Below the pieces are notes generated by a model. It had not been told where the DNA came from, did no database searches, and saw nothing but the letters and a program-made list of their open reading frames with translations. The translations under genes and the position numbers were made by a program. A stretch of 64,000 bases of DNA from Aaosphaeria pasadenensis (taxonomy: Eukaryota > Ascomycota > Dothideomycetes > Pleosporales): positions 186,001 through 250,000 of the forward strand of contig JAKLMB010000012.1 in assembly GCA_022813625.1 (NCBI GenBank). The letters are read 5' to 3'. Below are positions 32,691 through 44,906 of the stretch, piece after piece (the stretch's first letter is position 1; every line of letters starts with the position of its first letter).

Positions 32691-35299
32691 TTTTGAACGT
32701 TCCATTTTGTTTCATTTTTGACAGGCTGATTTGGCAGGGTTGCCCGTTGCCGTATCGGTGTTGGGGTTGAGTAAGTTAATTATCGCCCATAGGTACGGAG
32801 TAGGTAAGTGACAAGTCAAGGGAGGGGAGGGGAGGGACTGGATCAGGATCAAGATCAGGATCAGGATACCAATTCGTAAAGCAGGACGCGGGAAGGGAAG
32901 CGGGCGAGAACTGGGGATTGGGGGGAGGGGGGGCGCCTAGACCCCGCCCGCCGCCACTTTGAGGTTAAAAAAGCGACCCGCAGCCACGCGATGCAGCACT
33001 TGCATACAGTTGTCATACAGCTATGTGTGTATCCATGTACGCTGTACGGAGTACGCTGTAGCTGTGCAGCGGTATTATGTTTGCTGCACCGAGTACAGAG
33101 TACGCTGTACTCCGTACTCTCCGTGCAGTGTAGATACTGGCCGAGAGTGTCTGGATAAAAGTCCCTCGAAGGCTTTAGGGCACACAGCGTTCGGATGGAC
33201 TGCATGCAGGCAGCAGCGTGCAACAGCACTTGTTACGTGCGCATACTTACACATTGAGTTGTCTAGGGCGCGGCACCCGGATTTTTGGGTGCTGTGTACG
33301 GAGTAGGGTCCTTTTCTACGAGTCTGGTTGCGCTTACGGAGGACACTTGTTGTAAGTGGGAGGAGGCTATTGATAAGGACTCGACCACGGGCGCGATGTA
33401 CTTGCGGAATATGTCTTGAGAGGGTGGGGGGACGAGGAGGAGGACCGGTGCATAGCAAACAAATGCCGTCCGAAACAATGGGCAAATCGATGCATGGTAT
33501 CCCCATGACAGAACGCAAAGCTGTACAACAGTCGGCCGTGTTGGAGTAGGACAGACGTCTCAGACGTCGGGGTCGTGTAGAGAGGAATGGTGGGCGGCAT
33601 CTTGCAAGGAAGGCTGAGGCGTAATGATAGTCTTGCGCTACTCGATGGACAACAATGGAATCTTCAGAGAGCGTTGGGATCAATGTACCGGGAGAAGCAA
33701 ATACCATCTGCTCTGTTCTCCGCGTTCCGGGAACTATTGTTCCGTAGGTTATTGCAAAAGTCGGGTTGGTGACGCTGCGCTCCACCACGACATCCAATGC
33801 TCTAAACAGCGTTAGAGACACAGATGCAAAATCAATAGGTGTATCGTTCCTTACTGCGTTTGAGATATCATCTTTTTACGAACCTACCGCGAAGAATGAT
33901 GTATATGTTCAACAAAAGAACAGCGACGACTGTGGCGTGCTATTGGCTGTTGGTGCATCTAAATCTCCTCGCTGCACCCGTGCAGATAATATGATATCCA
34001 ACAATTCGACCCGAAGAATGACGTGCGATGTACGAGGTTGGAACATGTGTTTCAGCGATTCCAACAATGCACCGGTTCGGGTTCAGGATCAGGGGTCGAT
34101 TTTGGGTCAGGTAGGCCCAGGGTTAGGCGAAGAGGGAGAGGTTGCGTTTGGACAAAGCTGAGGGCGCGGGGGAATCGACCCAAACGAAGAAATGGTCGAT
34201 TGACTTGGTAATTGGTAGTTGGAACATGTTACATGTAGGTATGGGCAGGCATGGCAAGGCCCGAGAGTTGCTCCTCTCTGTTCGGGACCAGCAGATCCTG
34301 TCGCGTACATGGGATGAATTGGAATTTTTGACCACGGAGCAATTACCAGTTAGTAGGTAGATGCCGGCCGAGCGTATGTGAATACAGCCGAGAAGATGCA
34401 GCGTCGGCAGCCAGGATCGTACATAGTTGGATGTATGTGCATGGTGGATAGGCAGATGTAAGCGCAGTTCTGGTTTGATGTTTGGTGTTTGCGTTACACG
34501 ATGAAGCCGAGTTGGTACAGTAGGCCACCACCATCATGCAAGCATTGGTAGGAACAGGCAAGGGTTGGATGAGGGCTAAGGGTTGTGTCTGTACGGTAGG
34601 TGGTAGTGGTAGGGAGCAGATGATGCTGTGATCAGAGGGGGTTGTGGTTCCCGTAGGACTCCAAGAGTCGGGATGGATGAAGATGTTTTGGGGTCAGATG
34701 GGTGGAGGTACAGGTACAGTACGGTAGGGTATGGGTGGAGCGGTAGAGCGTACAGTAGTGGATAGTCTAGTCTAGTTAGGTTAACTAGTGTGTGTGTGGG
34801 TCTACAGTCCATCCAGGGAATCCGACTAAGGAAGAAACTAACGCAAGTCTATTGCAATCCCTACCCTGGACGTCCCTCTTCACATTACTCGTACTGTATG
34901 TACTGTGTAGTCACATCCACAGTTACATGAGATATACAAAAGAAAACAATACAGGAACAACAATACAGACAATAACAAACATCAGAATACACACAAGATG
35001 GATAGGAACATAGGCAATAATATAGTTACCTAGGTGGATACCGTAGATACTTGTAGCTAGATAGATGGAACATAACAATCCACCATTGATAGGTACCTTC
35101 GACTCTTCCGTTCCTCTACCAGTAATAATTAAATACTTGTAACTGTAACTGGTAACTTGTAACCCTACATACATGCTAAGTACGGAGTACATGCATAGTG
35201 TGTAGGTGTAGGTACTCCGTACTGTATGTACATGCACACACAGGCTTTAATTCCCCATTTCTTTGGCTCCCCCAACCCATAGCCGACGCATTAGCTTCT

Positions 35300-35420
35300 T
35301 TCTTCTTTGCCTTCTTCTCCTCCTCCTCCTCTTCTTCTTCCCTCTTCTTCCTCAAGCCTCAGCCCTTCCCTTCCCTTCCTCTCCTCTCCTCACCTCTCGC
35401 CCTCTTTTTTCCTCATACTT
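35300..35420 (+). promoter_or_regulatory. Pyrimidine-rich (CT) tract upstream of tup1
   Basis: This long TCCTCC/TTCTTC tract lies about 520-640 bp upstream of the tup1 ATG. CT-rich blocks are common close to transcription starts of highly expressed filamentous fungal genes. A second pyrimidine-rich block lies at 35710-35790. Confidence 0.45.
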
Positions 35421-35939
35421 ACACTGGCCGCCCTTTTACAACCAATACCACTCATCCATCCATCCATATACACACACACATACATTCAACCGACCAACTC
35501 ATTGCCGCCACCTCAATCCTCCTCATAACCTAATTCAGCCATCGCCAATCGGAGTCCGTGCGACGTGCCGGCAGCCTCGTGCTTTGCCGTTCTAGCCCAA
35601 CGAACGCCCTGACGACCTGCCTGCCTGCGACTGTTGCGACTGGCAAAGAGTAACTAGTAACAGTAACTTAGTAGTAGTGGTAGTGGAAGCTCTTTCCTCC
35701 GACACGGCCCCCCCCCAGCCTTCCTTCCTTCCTTCCCTTCCACACACCAAACAAACCACAACCACCACCACCACCTCTCTACCTCCCTACCTCTACCTCT
35801 CCTCCACCAACATCTACCAACCCTCGTCGCATCTATCAACACCATCGACGTTCATCATCACAACATCGCCTGCTACTGCGCGCCCCTACCCTGGGCTTCT
35901 ACCGCGACCCACCATCCCTCCATCTAGGACGTCGCGATT

Positions 35940-38394
35940 ATGAACCACGGATATCCTCCCCGCGGCATCGTCCCTCAAGGCGGGCCCAGCCAGCGCCTGA
36001 ACGAGCTTCTCGATAACATTCGCGCCGAATTTGAGACCGAGTCGCAGCGCAGCGTCGATTATGAAGGCCAGAGTAAGTTTCTGTCCTTGCGAGAGTTCGT
36101 TGGCGCGCTGGAGAAGAGCTTTCACGGGCGAGGCCATCCCACCCGATGTCAGCCTTGAGCTCCAGCTTGCGTCCCGACGCCATCTTTTGCTCCTTATTGT
36201 TGTCCAATCCCAATGATCGCGTTTGACAAACTCGCATCACTTGAAACCCACACGTAGACTCCCCTCATGAAGCTGATTTGGCTAACGGAAATTGTGCCAC
36301 AGTCACCCGACATATCCAGGAGATCGAGATGATCCGCAGCAAGGTCTACTCCCTTGAGCAATCGCACGTACAAGTCAAGGCGAAGTGAGTAACCACGTCC
36401 ACATCGCCGGTGTGCTATATCTACAGGCGATGCAATTCGGCTACAGCCATGCGATGCGGCACAGCACCGCACCCCGTTCCCTACGCCGGGAAAGCTGCCC
36501 ACTTTCTCAATACTGACAACCCACGACAGATACGAAGACGAAATTGCCCGTTTGCAACGAGAGCTAGAGGCCCGCGGCGGACCTAGCCAATCCTCACAAC
36601 ACCATGTCCCCTCCCAGCCTCCGCCGCCCTCCATCGGCCACGGTCCCAGCAATCTGTTTGGTGGCATCATGGCCGGCAGCGCTTCACAGGGAGGACCGGG
36701 ACTTGCTCCTCCCCCACAAGAACCACCGCAGCCTCAAGGACTGCCACCTCATATGGGTCCTCAGGGTCCCCCTGGCTTGAACCCTGCTCCTGGGCCTCCT
36801 CAGCATTTCGGTGGGTACCAACCTGGCCCGTCCTCAGCAGTTAATGGTGAGCGTTGAACTTTTCATCGATGGAAACTTGGGATGAGGGCTATCATGGCAT
36901 TTCCTAGCGAGAGTCATAGAGCGCGTTGTTTTGCATATTTCAGATCTAAATGGTACCGAGACTAACGTACTTTTACAGGATATGGACAACCTCCACAGCC
37001 CACTGCTTCCCCAGGTGGCAAGCCTCGCCCCCCGCCACGAGGCCCTCCAGGACCTGCCACTCCTCAGCAGAACGCTGCTGCCACATACCCAGGGTCTCCC
37101 CAGGTTCCTCGACCAACCCCTCCGCCTCATGCGCAACAGAATGGATTGGCTCCTCAACCCCACGTTCCTTTGAGCCAGAGCAACACTTTGGCCGACCTTG
37201 ACATCGAGCAGTTGCCGGAGAACCTGAAGAAGGAAGGAAATGATTGGTTTGCCGTCTTCAACCCGCGCGCCAGGCGTGTCCTCGACGTTGATCTGATCCA
37301 CAACTTGCCTCACCAGAGTGTGGTCTGCTGCGTTCGCTTCAGCCATGATGGCCGCTACGTTGCCACCGGATGCAACCGTTCGGCCCAGATCTTTGACGTT
37401 GAGACCGGCCAGCCGGTTGCACATCTGCAGGATGGCAGCCTCCCCGAAGATGGAGATCTGTACATTCGCAGCGTCTGCTTCAGCCCTGACGGCCGCTACT
37501 TGGCCACCGGTGCCGAGGACAAAGTCATCCGAGTAAGTCACGAGTCGGTACAATCAAGGCGCATAGTAAAGCTAACATTCATCATTAGGTGTGGGACATC
37601 CAAAGCCGCCAGATCAAGCATCAGTTCACTGGCCACGAGCAGGATATCTACTCTCTGGACTTTGCTCGCAACGGTCGCATCATTGCTTCCGGAAGCGGTG
37701 ACAGGACCGTTCGCCTTTGGGACCTCGAAGAGGGTCGCCAAGTGCTCCACCTCTCCATTGAAGACGGCGTCACGACCGTTGCCATCTCCCCCGACAGCCG
37801 TTTCGTCGCTGCCGGATCATTGGACAAGAGCGTGCGCGTTTGGGATACCAGCAGCGGCCAGCTTGTTGTCCGCCTGGAAGGCGAGCACGGCCACAAGGAC
37901 AGTGTCTACTCTGTTGCGTTCGCCCCGTCTGGCGACAAATTGGTCAGTGGTAGTTTGGATAAGACCATCAAGATGTGGGAGTTGACCGCTCCGCCACGCA
38001 TGGTCCCAGGAGGCGGCCCGGCTGGCAAGTGCATCCGCACTTTCGAGGGACACAAGGTAGGTTTTATTGAATCGATGGGTGCCTAGTTCTACAGCTAACT
38101 TGGAGTGCAGGACTTCGTCCTCAGTGTCGCTCTTACACCCCATGGCGACTGGGTACTCAGTGGATCTAAGGATCGTGGTGTCCAATTCTGGGATCCTCAC
38201 TCTGGTGTTGCCCAGCTCATGTTGCAAGGCCACAAGAATTCCGGTAAGAATAACACCTTGGAAAGCTAGACGTACGAGAAGTTGACGAAATATTCTTAGT
38301 TATCTCGGTTGCACCAAGCCCAACTGGTGGCCTATTCGCCACAGGCAGCGGCGACATGCGTGCCAGAATCTGGAGGTACAGTCAACTTTCCTAG
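35940..38394 (+). CDS. tup1: Transcriptional corepressor TUP1 / RcoA (WD40)
   Basis: TUP1 is the global corepressor that acts with Ssn6/Cyc8 in the nucleus. Seven exons join in phase to 593 aa, the expected length: 35940-36072, 36303-36384, 36530-36846, 36979-37532, 37589-38056, 38111-38243 and 38300-38394. Residues 18-90 form the Tup N-terminal tetramerisation helix (RLNELLDNIRAEFE ... ITRHIQEIEMIRSKVYSLEQ). A Pro/Gly/Gln-rich linker follows to about 235, then DLDIEQLPENLKKEGNDWFAVFN. Seven WD40 blades run from about 265 (SVVCCVRFSHDGRYVATGC; VWDIQSRQIKHQFTGHEQDI; LWDLEEGRQV; VWDTSSGQLV; MWELTAPP; FWDPHSGVAQ; RIWRYSQLS). The first two introns (230 and 145 nt) are longer than the rest. Confidence 0.96.
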
Positions 38395-39845
38395 TCCGTT
38401 CACCCTGCGCAATCCCTCGAATGCGTTTCGAGAGGACGACGTTGTAGGGGGTTAGTCGGGCTCTGCGAGCGTTGTCCGGATGCCGATAAGTACAGTCACG
38501 TGCTGCATTCTCTTCTCTTCGCTCTGGGGAGGTGTGGCGAACAGTCAACCCCCACACCCCACGAGTGGTCTGAAGGGGAGCGGTGCAGCTGCAGTTTGCT
38601 CTGCAGTTGGAGTTGCAGTCATGGGCAGCGGGCTTCCGTCAGCTGCGTTGGGGCGCCGGGCGTTGTGTTTGGCGAACTGCCCAGTCGCATGCAAGATTGA
38701 TCTCGCGTCATGCACTGCAATTACTGCACCTCTCCCTGCAGCAGCACACTTGAACCATGCCACATTCCGGCTTCCGCGCTGCGCTCTACGACTGCATTTA
38801 CCCCTCCCACTGACGTCCTCTAATTGTTACCACTATTTCCTTGCTGTCATCCTGTGTTTTTTTTTTTCGCCTTGGCACGTGTTGTCTCACCTGCTTGTAT
38901 CGCCACTCGATGCTGACTTGGACCCCTCCTGTAGATTCGACAGATACATCGGCCCTTAAATGTTTCGATGCATTCATCCCCAGTACCCTGCCGAGATGCT
39001 TGCTATACTGGCAGAGTCGACAATGTCAGGATAAGTCTGCCGTCAATGAGGACTCAGATGCTCGATCACATCATATACCCCTTTCTGTTGGACGGTCGGA
39101 GTCGGTTCTATGTTCTATCAGTTATGCCCAATTATTTTTCCGGTATTCCTGGCCCCTTGTTTGTTTTCTTTCTTGGGTTATGTCTTGCCGTTGAGATGAT
39201 TACATTTGCGCTGGATTCATGCCTGCGAGTGATTGGTGGTTTCTTAGATAAAATGGTCGACGCAGCGCAACGCAAAAGAGCTGGGTCAACCTGTGTCGAT
39301 GCTAGTGTTTGTAGGAAGATGGACGGTCTTTTGTGACAGACGGGTGGTCAGGCCGGAATATAATTATGAATCGTTTTTCCTTATCTAGAAAGTCGAACAT
39401 TTCCACTGGCACCGTAACTGGATGGCATAATGGGGCTATCATATTATTGACTAACGAACATCAATTGGTCAACTTAATCTTCATGATGGTCATGTGCAGT
39501 AGTGATTGTTCATAGTAGCAACTGGACATGTTTATGTATCTAGGGCGTTGAAACAGCTACTGATATACATAGCATGCACCATTGCACGTAACGCTGAACT
39601 ACTACATACCTCCCTAAGGTAGCCATGCTCTGTATAGTTATATGTCTATTCTAAATCCTAGTAATGATGATGGCTCTCTTGCCAAATCTGTAGAGCCCGG
39701 AAAGTGAGGTCGTGTATGCCCTTTCCCTTGTGCAAGTGAGTTCTTTCTTATTTCATACAATATAGATAGATATACATTTCATTAAAGTCATACATGTAGA
39801 CTTCATGATCATACCACCACATATTTCTCATAAATCCAATATCCA
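38395..39845. other. Convergent 3' region of tup1 and the DUF3176 gene (1.45 kb)
   Basis: AT-rich DNA near 39740-39840 fits the 3' end of the minus-strand gene. Frames in 38480-39340 have no domains or splice partners, and the stretch is probably tup1 3' UTR or downstream DNA. Confidence 0.4.
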
Positions 39846-42141
39846 TCACTCCAACCTCACCGGGCCATATCCTGCATCCCTAAGCGCAACCTTCCCCCCA
39901 TAATCCTCCTCCGCCATCTTCTCCATCACCACCAGATCCCTCTCCTCCGCCCCATCGTCATCCAACATCCCATGAAACAGCACCGCCAGCGACGAATTCT
40001 TCCATATACTCGCCCCCGCCACCTTTGTATCCCACACAACGAACAGCAAGAACGCCAGACTCGCTGCCTCCAGCAACGCAGGCAGCGCAATCCAACCCCA
40101 CTGCACCCTGACCAGGACCGTCGAACTCCACCCCCATCCCTCAACAGTCACGCGGCCGTCATTCGGGATCGCGCCGGACGCCGTGAAGACAGCCTCGCGG
40201 ACTGCGGCACTCAGACTCAGAGCCAACATGTCCAGCGACAACGTCGCGTTTCCCGTCTGGTAGAGGCGGCGCGCGACGTCAGTCGCCTCGAACGTCTCTG
40301 GCTTCTCGCTCCCTCCATTCCACGTCCTGTATCCGGACAGCAGTGCGCCCGCCCACTCCGCCAGCATCTCGCTGGCAGTGAGATGCACGTAACCTACATT
40401 CTCGTTCCGGCCGAAGGGGTAGGCTCCCACGATAGACTGGTTGTCAGCAACGGTATCGCCGCTGTTGTCGCGGTGGTGGTTCCGATTCACGGCGTCCGTC
40501 TTCAGCGACCTATTTGTCTCCTTGTCGAAGTCGTCCTCCGCGATGAAGGAGGAGTTTGCGCCGGGAGGCCCGTCGAGCGTGTGGAACCAGCCATTGACGG
40601 ACGGGTCGCGGGACCCTGTCGAGCTGCTGGCGACGACTTCCTCCTTCAGTATACCGTTAACGACTTCGGACTTATAGCGGTTCATGCACCAATGCAGCGC
40701 GCACTCCATCGCCACAGCTCCCTTCGGCCCCGTCTGGTTGAGCCGCCCAAACGACAATTGCACGAAATTCAGCAGCGGGAACTGCGGGTCGAGTCTTGCG
40801 AGAGACGGCACAAGGCCTGACGAGATATACTCAGTCGTCGACCCCATTCGCATAGGCCCAGTATTGAAACCCCCAGGCAGCGTCGTGTTCCACATCTTCT
40901 CGCCGTTACCGGCCGAATTCTCGACATACGTCTCCACGACTTCGAGCAGGTCGGTCACGTTGGCGCACTGGTTGCACACGGCGAGGGAGTCGAACAGCGG
41001 GAACGAGCAGTTGCCCGTGGGGCACGCAACGTGCGGTCGCAGCACGTTCAGCGCGATGTCGTCGGATGGACTGCCGCTGAAGTACAACCCGCTGAAGACG
41101 GCGGCGCGTACCGGGTCGGAGACTTGGCGCATTGTGTTTTTGTCTTCCACGCCGGTGATGAACATGAGGTTCGAGGGCGCGGAGGAAGTGGTGGAGAGCA
41201 TCTTGTCGTCGTCGTAGCTCACGATTTGCTGGAACATTGCGTCGAGGGCGAGCGAGAGGATCGTTATGATCGCTCCGATGGATGCGAAGCTCCTATACCC
41301 CCTTCATGTCAGCACTCATATTCAAATTCAGTAGGACAATGGGTTGGAAGAGTGGATACACGTACCTAGCCCTCGAAGTCCACAACAACAGCACCGACCC
41401 CCACGGCCCCCTCGTCGCCCCATCGTACGCTTCAAAATCCACCAGCGGCCTCTCCCCGCTCCGGAACCAGTTCCACTTCAACTGGCCGATCGCCTCGCTG
41501 ACGGGGAGTAAGAGGCTGGACTTCATCACCGCGGAGAGCACGGAGATGAGCGCGTTGATGGTGATGGAGAGGGGCCAGGAGGGGAGCGGCTTGTCTTGCC
41601 GCATTGAGAGGACGAGGATGATCCAGAGGAAGGAGAAGAGGGAGAGCGTCCAGGAGAAGGTTTCGATGAGCCAGATCTTGTTGGAGAGTTGCTGGAGGCG
41701 GTCGTAGCGGTTGAGGGAAGGGTGTGGGCGTGTTGAGGGGGGTTTGGTGGGAGGGGGGATGGTGCTGCTGGTTTGAGGGAGAGGTGGAGGAGTTGAGGAT
41801 GTGGAGGTTGTCGTCGAGTGTTGGGTTAAAGGGGCTACATTGTTGTTGTCATGGGAGTGTATTGAGGATACTGGACTTGTCAAGGTTGGGCTCTGGATGT
41901 TGAAGTTGTTTTGCGGGTCTATTGGAGATTCGGTATATCTTGAAGTCTGCTGCTGCTGCTCCTGCTGCTCTTGCTCAGAAGAGTTTGGCGCCCCTGAAGG
42001 CGAAGGGAATTGGGAGAGGTCCATCAATGGCAACTCGATATCACTCGTATTGATCGAAATCTGCGGAAGTAATGGTCGGTCCGCGGTACTATATTCGTCC
42101 TCGTCGTAGGCGTGAGGCGCTCTGTGTCTGGAGTTCTCCAT
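39846..42141 (-). CDS. DUF3176 family multi-pass membrane protein
   Basis: Exons 42141-41366 and 41292-39846 (73-nt intron) give 740 aa. The N-terminal 155 residues are disordered, Gln/Ser/Pro-rich. Transmembrane helices follow at about 170-190 (TFSWTLSLFSFLWIILVL) and 203-225. Then comes the conserved block LLPVSEAIGQLKWNWF ... RPLVDFEAYDGATRGPWGS, the signature of fungal DUF3176 proteins. A further helix (SFASIGAIITILSLALDAMFQQIV) precedes a large Cys-containing domain (CPTGNCSFPLFDSLAVCNQC) with several N-glycosylation sites, probably extracellular. One last transmembrane segment lies near 645-665 (IALPALLEAASLAFLLFVVWDTK). The family is common in filamentous ascomycetes and has no established function. 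Confidence 0.88.
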
Positions 42142-43227
42142 TGGAGATCGCGGCGTATTAATAGGCGTAACTGTGCTTTGAAGAAAGTGTTTTGCAGATT
42201 ATTTTGATTATGAAAGTATCTAACTATCTAGTTTATTTTATCCAGCTGTGATGGAATGGCTGTTCGTGATCTACAAGGCTGATAGGTAGCACGATGCGGG
42301 GCTCAGCGTCGTGATCGACGTTCCGCACCACCTACTTGAACTCTCAACTCAGCTTACTGCGCCTCGAATGTGCGAGGAAATAGATGGTGGAAGTAGTAAG
42401 CTGCCTGCCTTGTGTGGCGAATTAGCATGTAAATGTCCATTGCACAACCATAGCAAGTCATAGGGATTCTGTAGCCTTTTTGGTTCTTTTGATTGTCTTT
42501 TGAACTTAAGTAGACGTTGTAGATGGGGATGAAGAAGAACATTGGTATGAACGTTTGCACGTAGCCTTTTCTCCTCAGAACTTGGGTTGCTTGAAGAAAC
42601 GTCATGTATGTTACTGCGAAGCACTCCAATTGAATCCTTATTGGTTCAGTTCTGCGAGTTTCAGTTACAGACGTGTCATTGGGGGCCTGCAGGAAGACCA
42701 CAAGGGAGCCTGATAATGATGTTACACAAGGCTGTGTCGGTTGCAGCGGATGGTTGATGGACCAGTCAACATAACAGATTCGTAGTTTGAGCCATCTATC
42801 ATTTTAGAGGCAGGAGTATGGATGATGGGAATTCGCATTATATCGCTATGGAAAAGCGGAAGCTAACGCTAACTGGATATGGAAAATGTGGTGAAAGGAA
42901 GAGTGGCATGCTGTTTGTAGTGAGCCACGTGACGAGCTGAAGCCATTCTGGGTTCCTCTGTAAGAGTAATGGAGAATATGTAAGATTGACCTGTACAAGG
43001 CGATACACATATGTGAGATTCCTTTTGTTCCCACGTAATGATGATAGAGTATAAGCCGTGACCATGAGAGCATATGGTACGCCCAACGCTTCCTTGGCGC
43101 CGGGTAATCTGACAAAGATAGATCTACGATCGATCAATGTTTAATTGATGGACCCGACTGACTTTCGTCGTCTCTTAAACTCACTTCATTCCTGACATAT
43201 CTCTCTCTCAAGACGAACCTCACGACA
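42142..43227. promoter_or_regulatory. Divergent intergenic region (1.1 kb)
   Basis: This lies between the DUF3176 gene and the 239-aa gene. It should hold both promoters. A 115-codon minus-strand frame (42354-42701) was considered and rejected. A CTCTCTCTC run precedes the plus-strand start. Confidence 0.4.
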
Positions 43228-43947
43228 ATGAAGAAGGTGTTCGGATACTTCCAACCGCCACCACCGCCGCCTAGCGCTGGAAGTGCTCGACTGACAAGCA
43301 CCGTCTCCGACGTCTACGAATGCGGCCCTAACGTCATATACGACAGCAGAAAAGACACCACTCGCCGCATCAACTTTGGCGACCTCGTCAGTGTATTTGG
43401 CTACCCATCCCGTGGCGGCGTCGTCATACTAGAGGATACGTCGCCCGCGGACTTTGACTTCCTGGATCTGAACCGGGTCGATCCTCCCATGACCAGGCAT
43501 GAAGATCCCGCCGACGAAGATGCATTCTGCCAGCGGCTGCTGCTGCTCGGCGCAAAGTGGTGGGACTCGCTGGCACGCTACCACCTGCTGAACGGCGAGG
43601 ACGTAGACATTCACGCGCTGGACGAGAGCGACGAGCCGGAGCCGACGCAGCGAGAGCGGCACTGGGTCAGCGTGGCGTGGCCGAGCGGGAGCGGCGGGGG
43701 AGGCCCCGTGGTCGCCGAGTTCGACACAAACATGTGGAATCCGCCGATCGAGAAAGAGCTTGTTCCGATGGATGTTGCGAGGTTGCGGCTGTGCACGAGC
43801 ATGGATGAGAAGGCGCGGATGCTAAGAGACAGATTCGGAGGGAGGGATTGGGGAAGGGTGGAAGATTATCGCGGGAATGCCTTCATGGGATGTTGGGCTT
43901 CGAAGGAGTCTGGGGAAGTGGGAGAGTTGCAGAAGACGTGGTCGTAG
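43228..43947 (+). CDS. Unrecognised 239-aa fungal protein
   Basis: This is a single-exon gene. The N-terminus MKKVFGYFQPPPPPPSAGSA has no convincing signal peptide. The body is acidic and soluble-looking, with motifs such as TRRINFGDLVSVFGYPSRGGV, FCQRLLLLGAKWWDSLARYHLL, ERHWVSVAWPSG and GGRDWGRVEDYRGNAFMGCW. The high GC bias at third codon positions supports coding. I do not recognise the family; no transmembrane helix or known catalytic motif is visible. The start was chosen at the first ATG of the frame, about 15 bases after a purine-rich leader. Confidence 0.65.
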   Translation: MKKVFGYFQPPPPPPSAGSARLTSTVSDVYECGPNVIYDSRKDTTRRINFGDLVSVFGYPSRGGVVILEDTSPADFDFLDLNRVDPPMTRHEDPADEDAFCQRLLLLGAKWWDSLARYHLLNGEDVDIHALDESDEPEPTQRERHWVSVAWPSGSGGGGPVVAEFDTNMWNPPIEKELVPMDVARLRLCTSMDEKARMLRDRFGGRDWGRVEDYRGNAFMGCWASKESGEVGELQKTWS

Positions 43948-44906
43948 ATTTGGAATCTTGGTTGGCCCGATTCAGAGGAGGCATGTTGCGCAAGGGTCTA
44001 ATTGGAGCGAGATGGAGATGTCGGCCATGGTGAACCCTGTTCACGATCATGTATGTCTGTCTCTCGTACAAAGTAATAATTCCCCGCAAGCAAGTTGTCC
44101 AACTTTTTTAAGACAATGCAGCTATTTATTGTCTACCAACATGGCGGATTGGATACCCAGAATGTACTCGGCCCGTATTCGAATAATGATTGGATGCCTC
44201 ATACTATATCTGTAACAACGAAGTCCGAATACAGAATGCACCACGCGCTGCTGCGATTCACAAGGACTATGAGATAGCGCTACGTGACCGATACGGCCGC
44301 ATGGCTGGACGTAGTTATAATTGAATCTCATGGAGCTATAACTTATTTTCAATGGAAGCTTTTGTGGAAGGTATTCATATTCCTACGACATTGAAACTGG
44401 ACGATTTATATTGCACCAACTGCATATGTTTACTCTCATCTTGGCCTTCGTCAAGGTTAAATCCATCCCATGCTAGAGTTGATCCTGAAGGTTGCTATCA
44501 GGATTCTCCAAAGCTACATTGCCAGTGCCATGATCCCTTGATGCCAGCCTTGCCATTGTAGAACCCTACTGCTGCAAGACATCTGCGTGAATCCAAGTAG
44601 CACAAGATTGTTCCTTTCAGTGTCTACTAACACTCATCTCTGTGCAAAGGCTGTAGCTGCATTGAGGATGCCTGAACAAGGCCGACCTAACCGACGGTAA
44701 CTGTTATTGAATCTGTCAAGCTGGGCTTTAATGTCATTTTGTATTCTGTATGTGTCATGAACCTGCAAATTGACAATGTGCCCTTTATTATCCTCGCGGA
44801 TAAGTACTTTTACAGCTGCAAAAAATGAACGTTTGAATTCTTGTACAACAACCTAAACAACCTTCTGTGGTGTATCATCCTAGCTGGGCTAGAATATACC
44901 ACCACC
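43948..44906. other. Tandem intergenic region
   Basis: These 959 bases are AT-rich, especially 44100-44420 and 44700-44830. They would contain the promoter of the secreted protein gene. No other gene is seen. Confidence 0.4.

Larger units (their letters stand above)
29735..35939. promoter_or_regulatory. Long gene-poor region between erg3 and tup1 (6.2 kb)
   Basis: No credible gene is visible. It contains seven of the TACTCCGTA words, a GGT microsatellite at 32660, GGATCA-type repeats near 32840-32870, and CT-rich DNA just before tup1. The region presumably contains the erg3 promoter and an extended tup1 promoter and leader. A 248-codon minus-strand frame at 33075-33821 was judged spurious. 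Confidence 0.4.

Noticed and set aside
33075..33821. 248-codon open frame on the minus strand
   Set aside because: It has no recognisable domain, no start-region support, an Arg/Cys/Ser-rich random-like composition, and it runs through the TACTCCGTA repeat cluster. Overlapping frames of similar quality exist on both strands.
42354..42701. 115-codon minus-strand frame with hydrophobic segments
   Set aside because: There is no homology that I recognise, the codon third positions are AT-rich unlike neighbouring genes, and it sits in a divergent promoter region.
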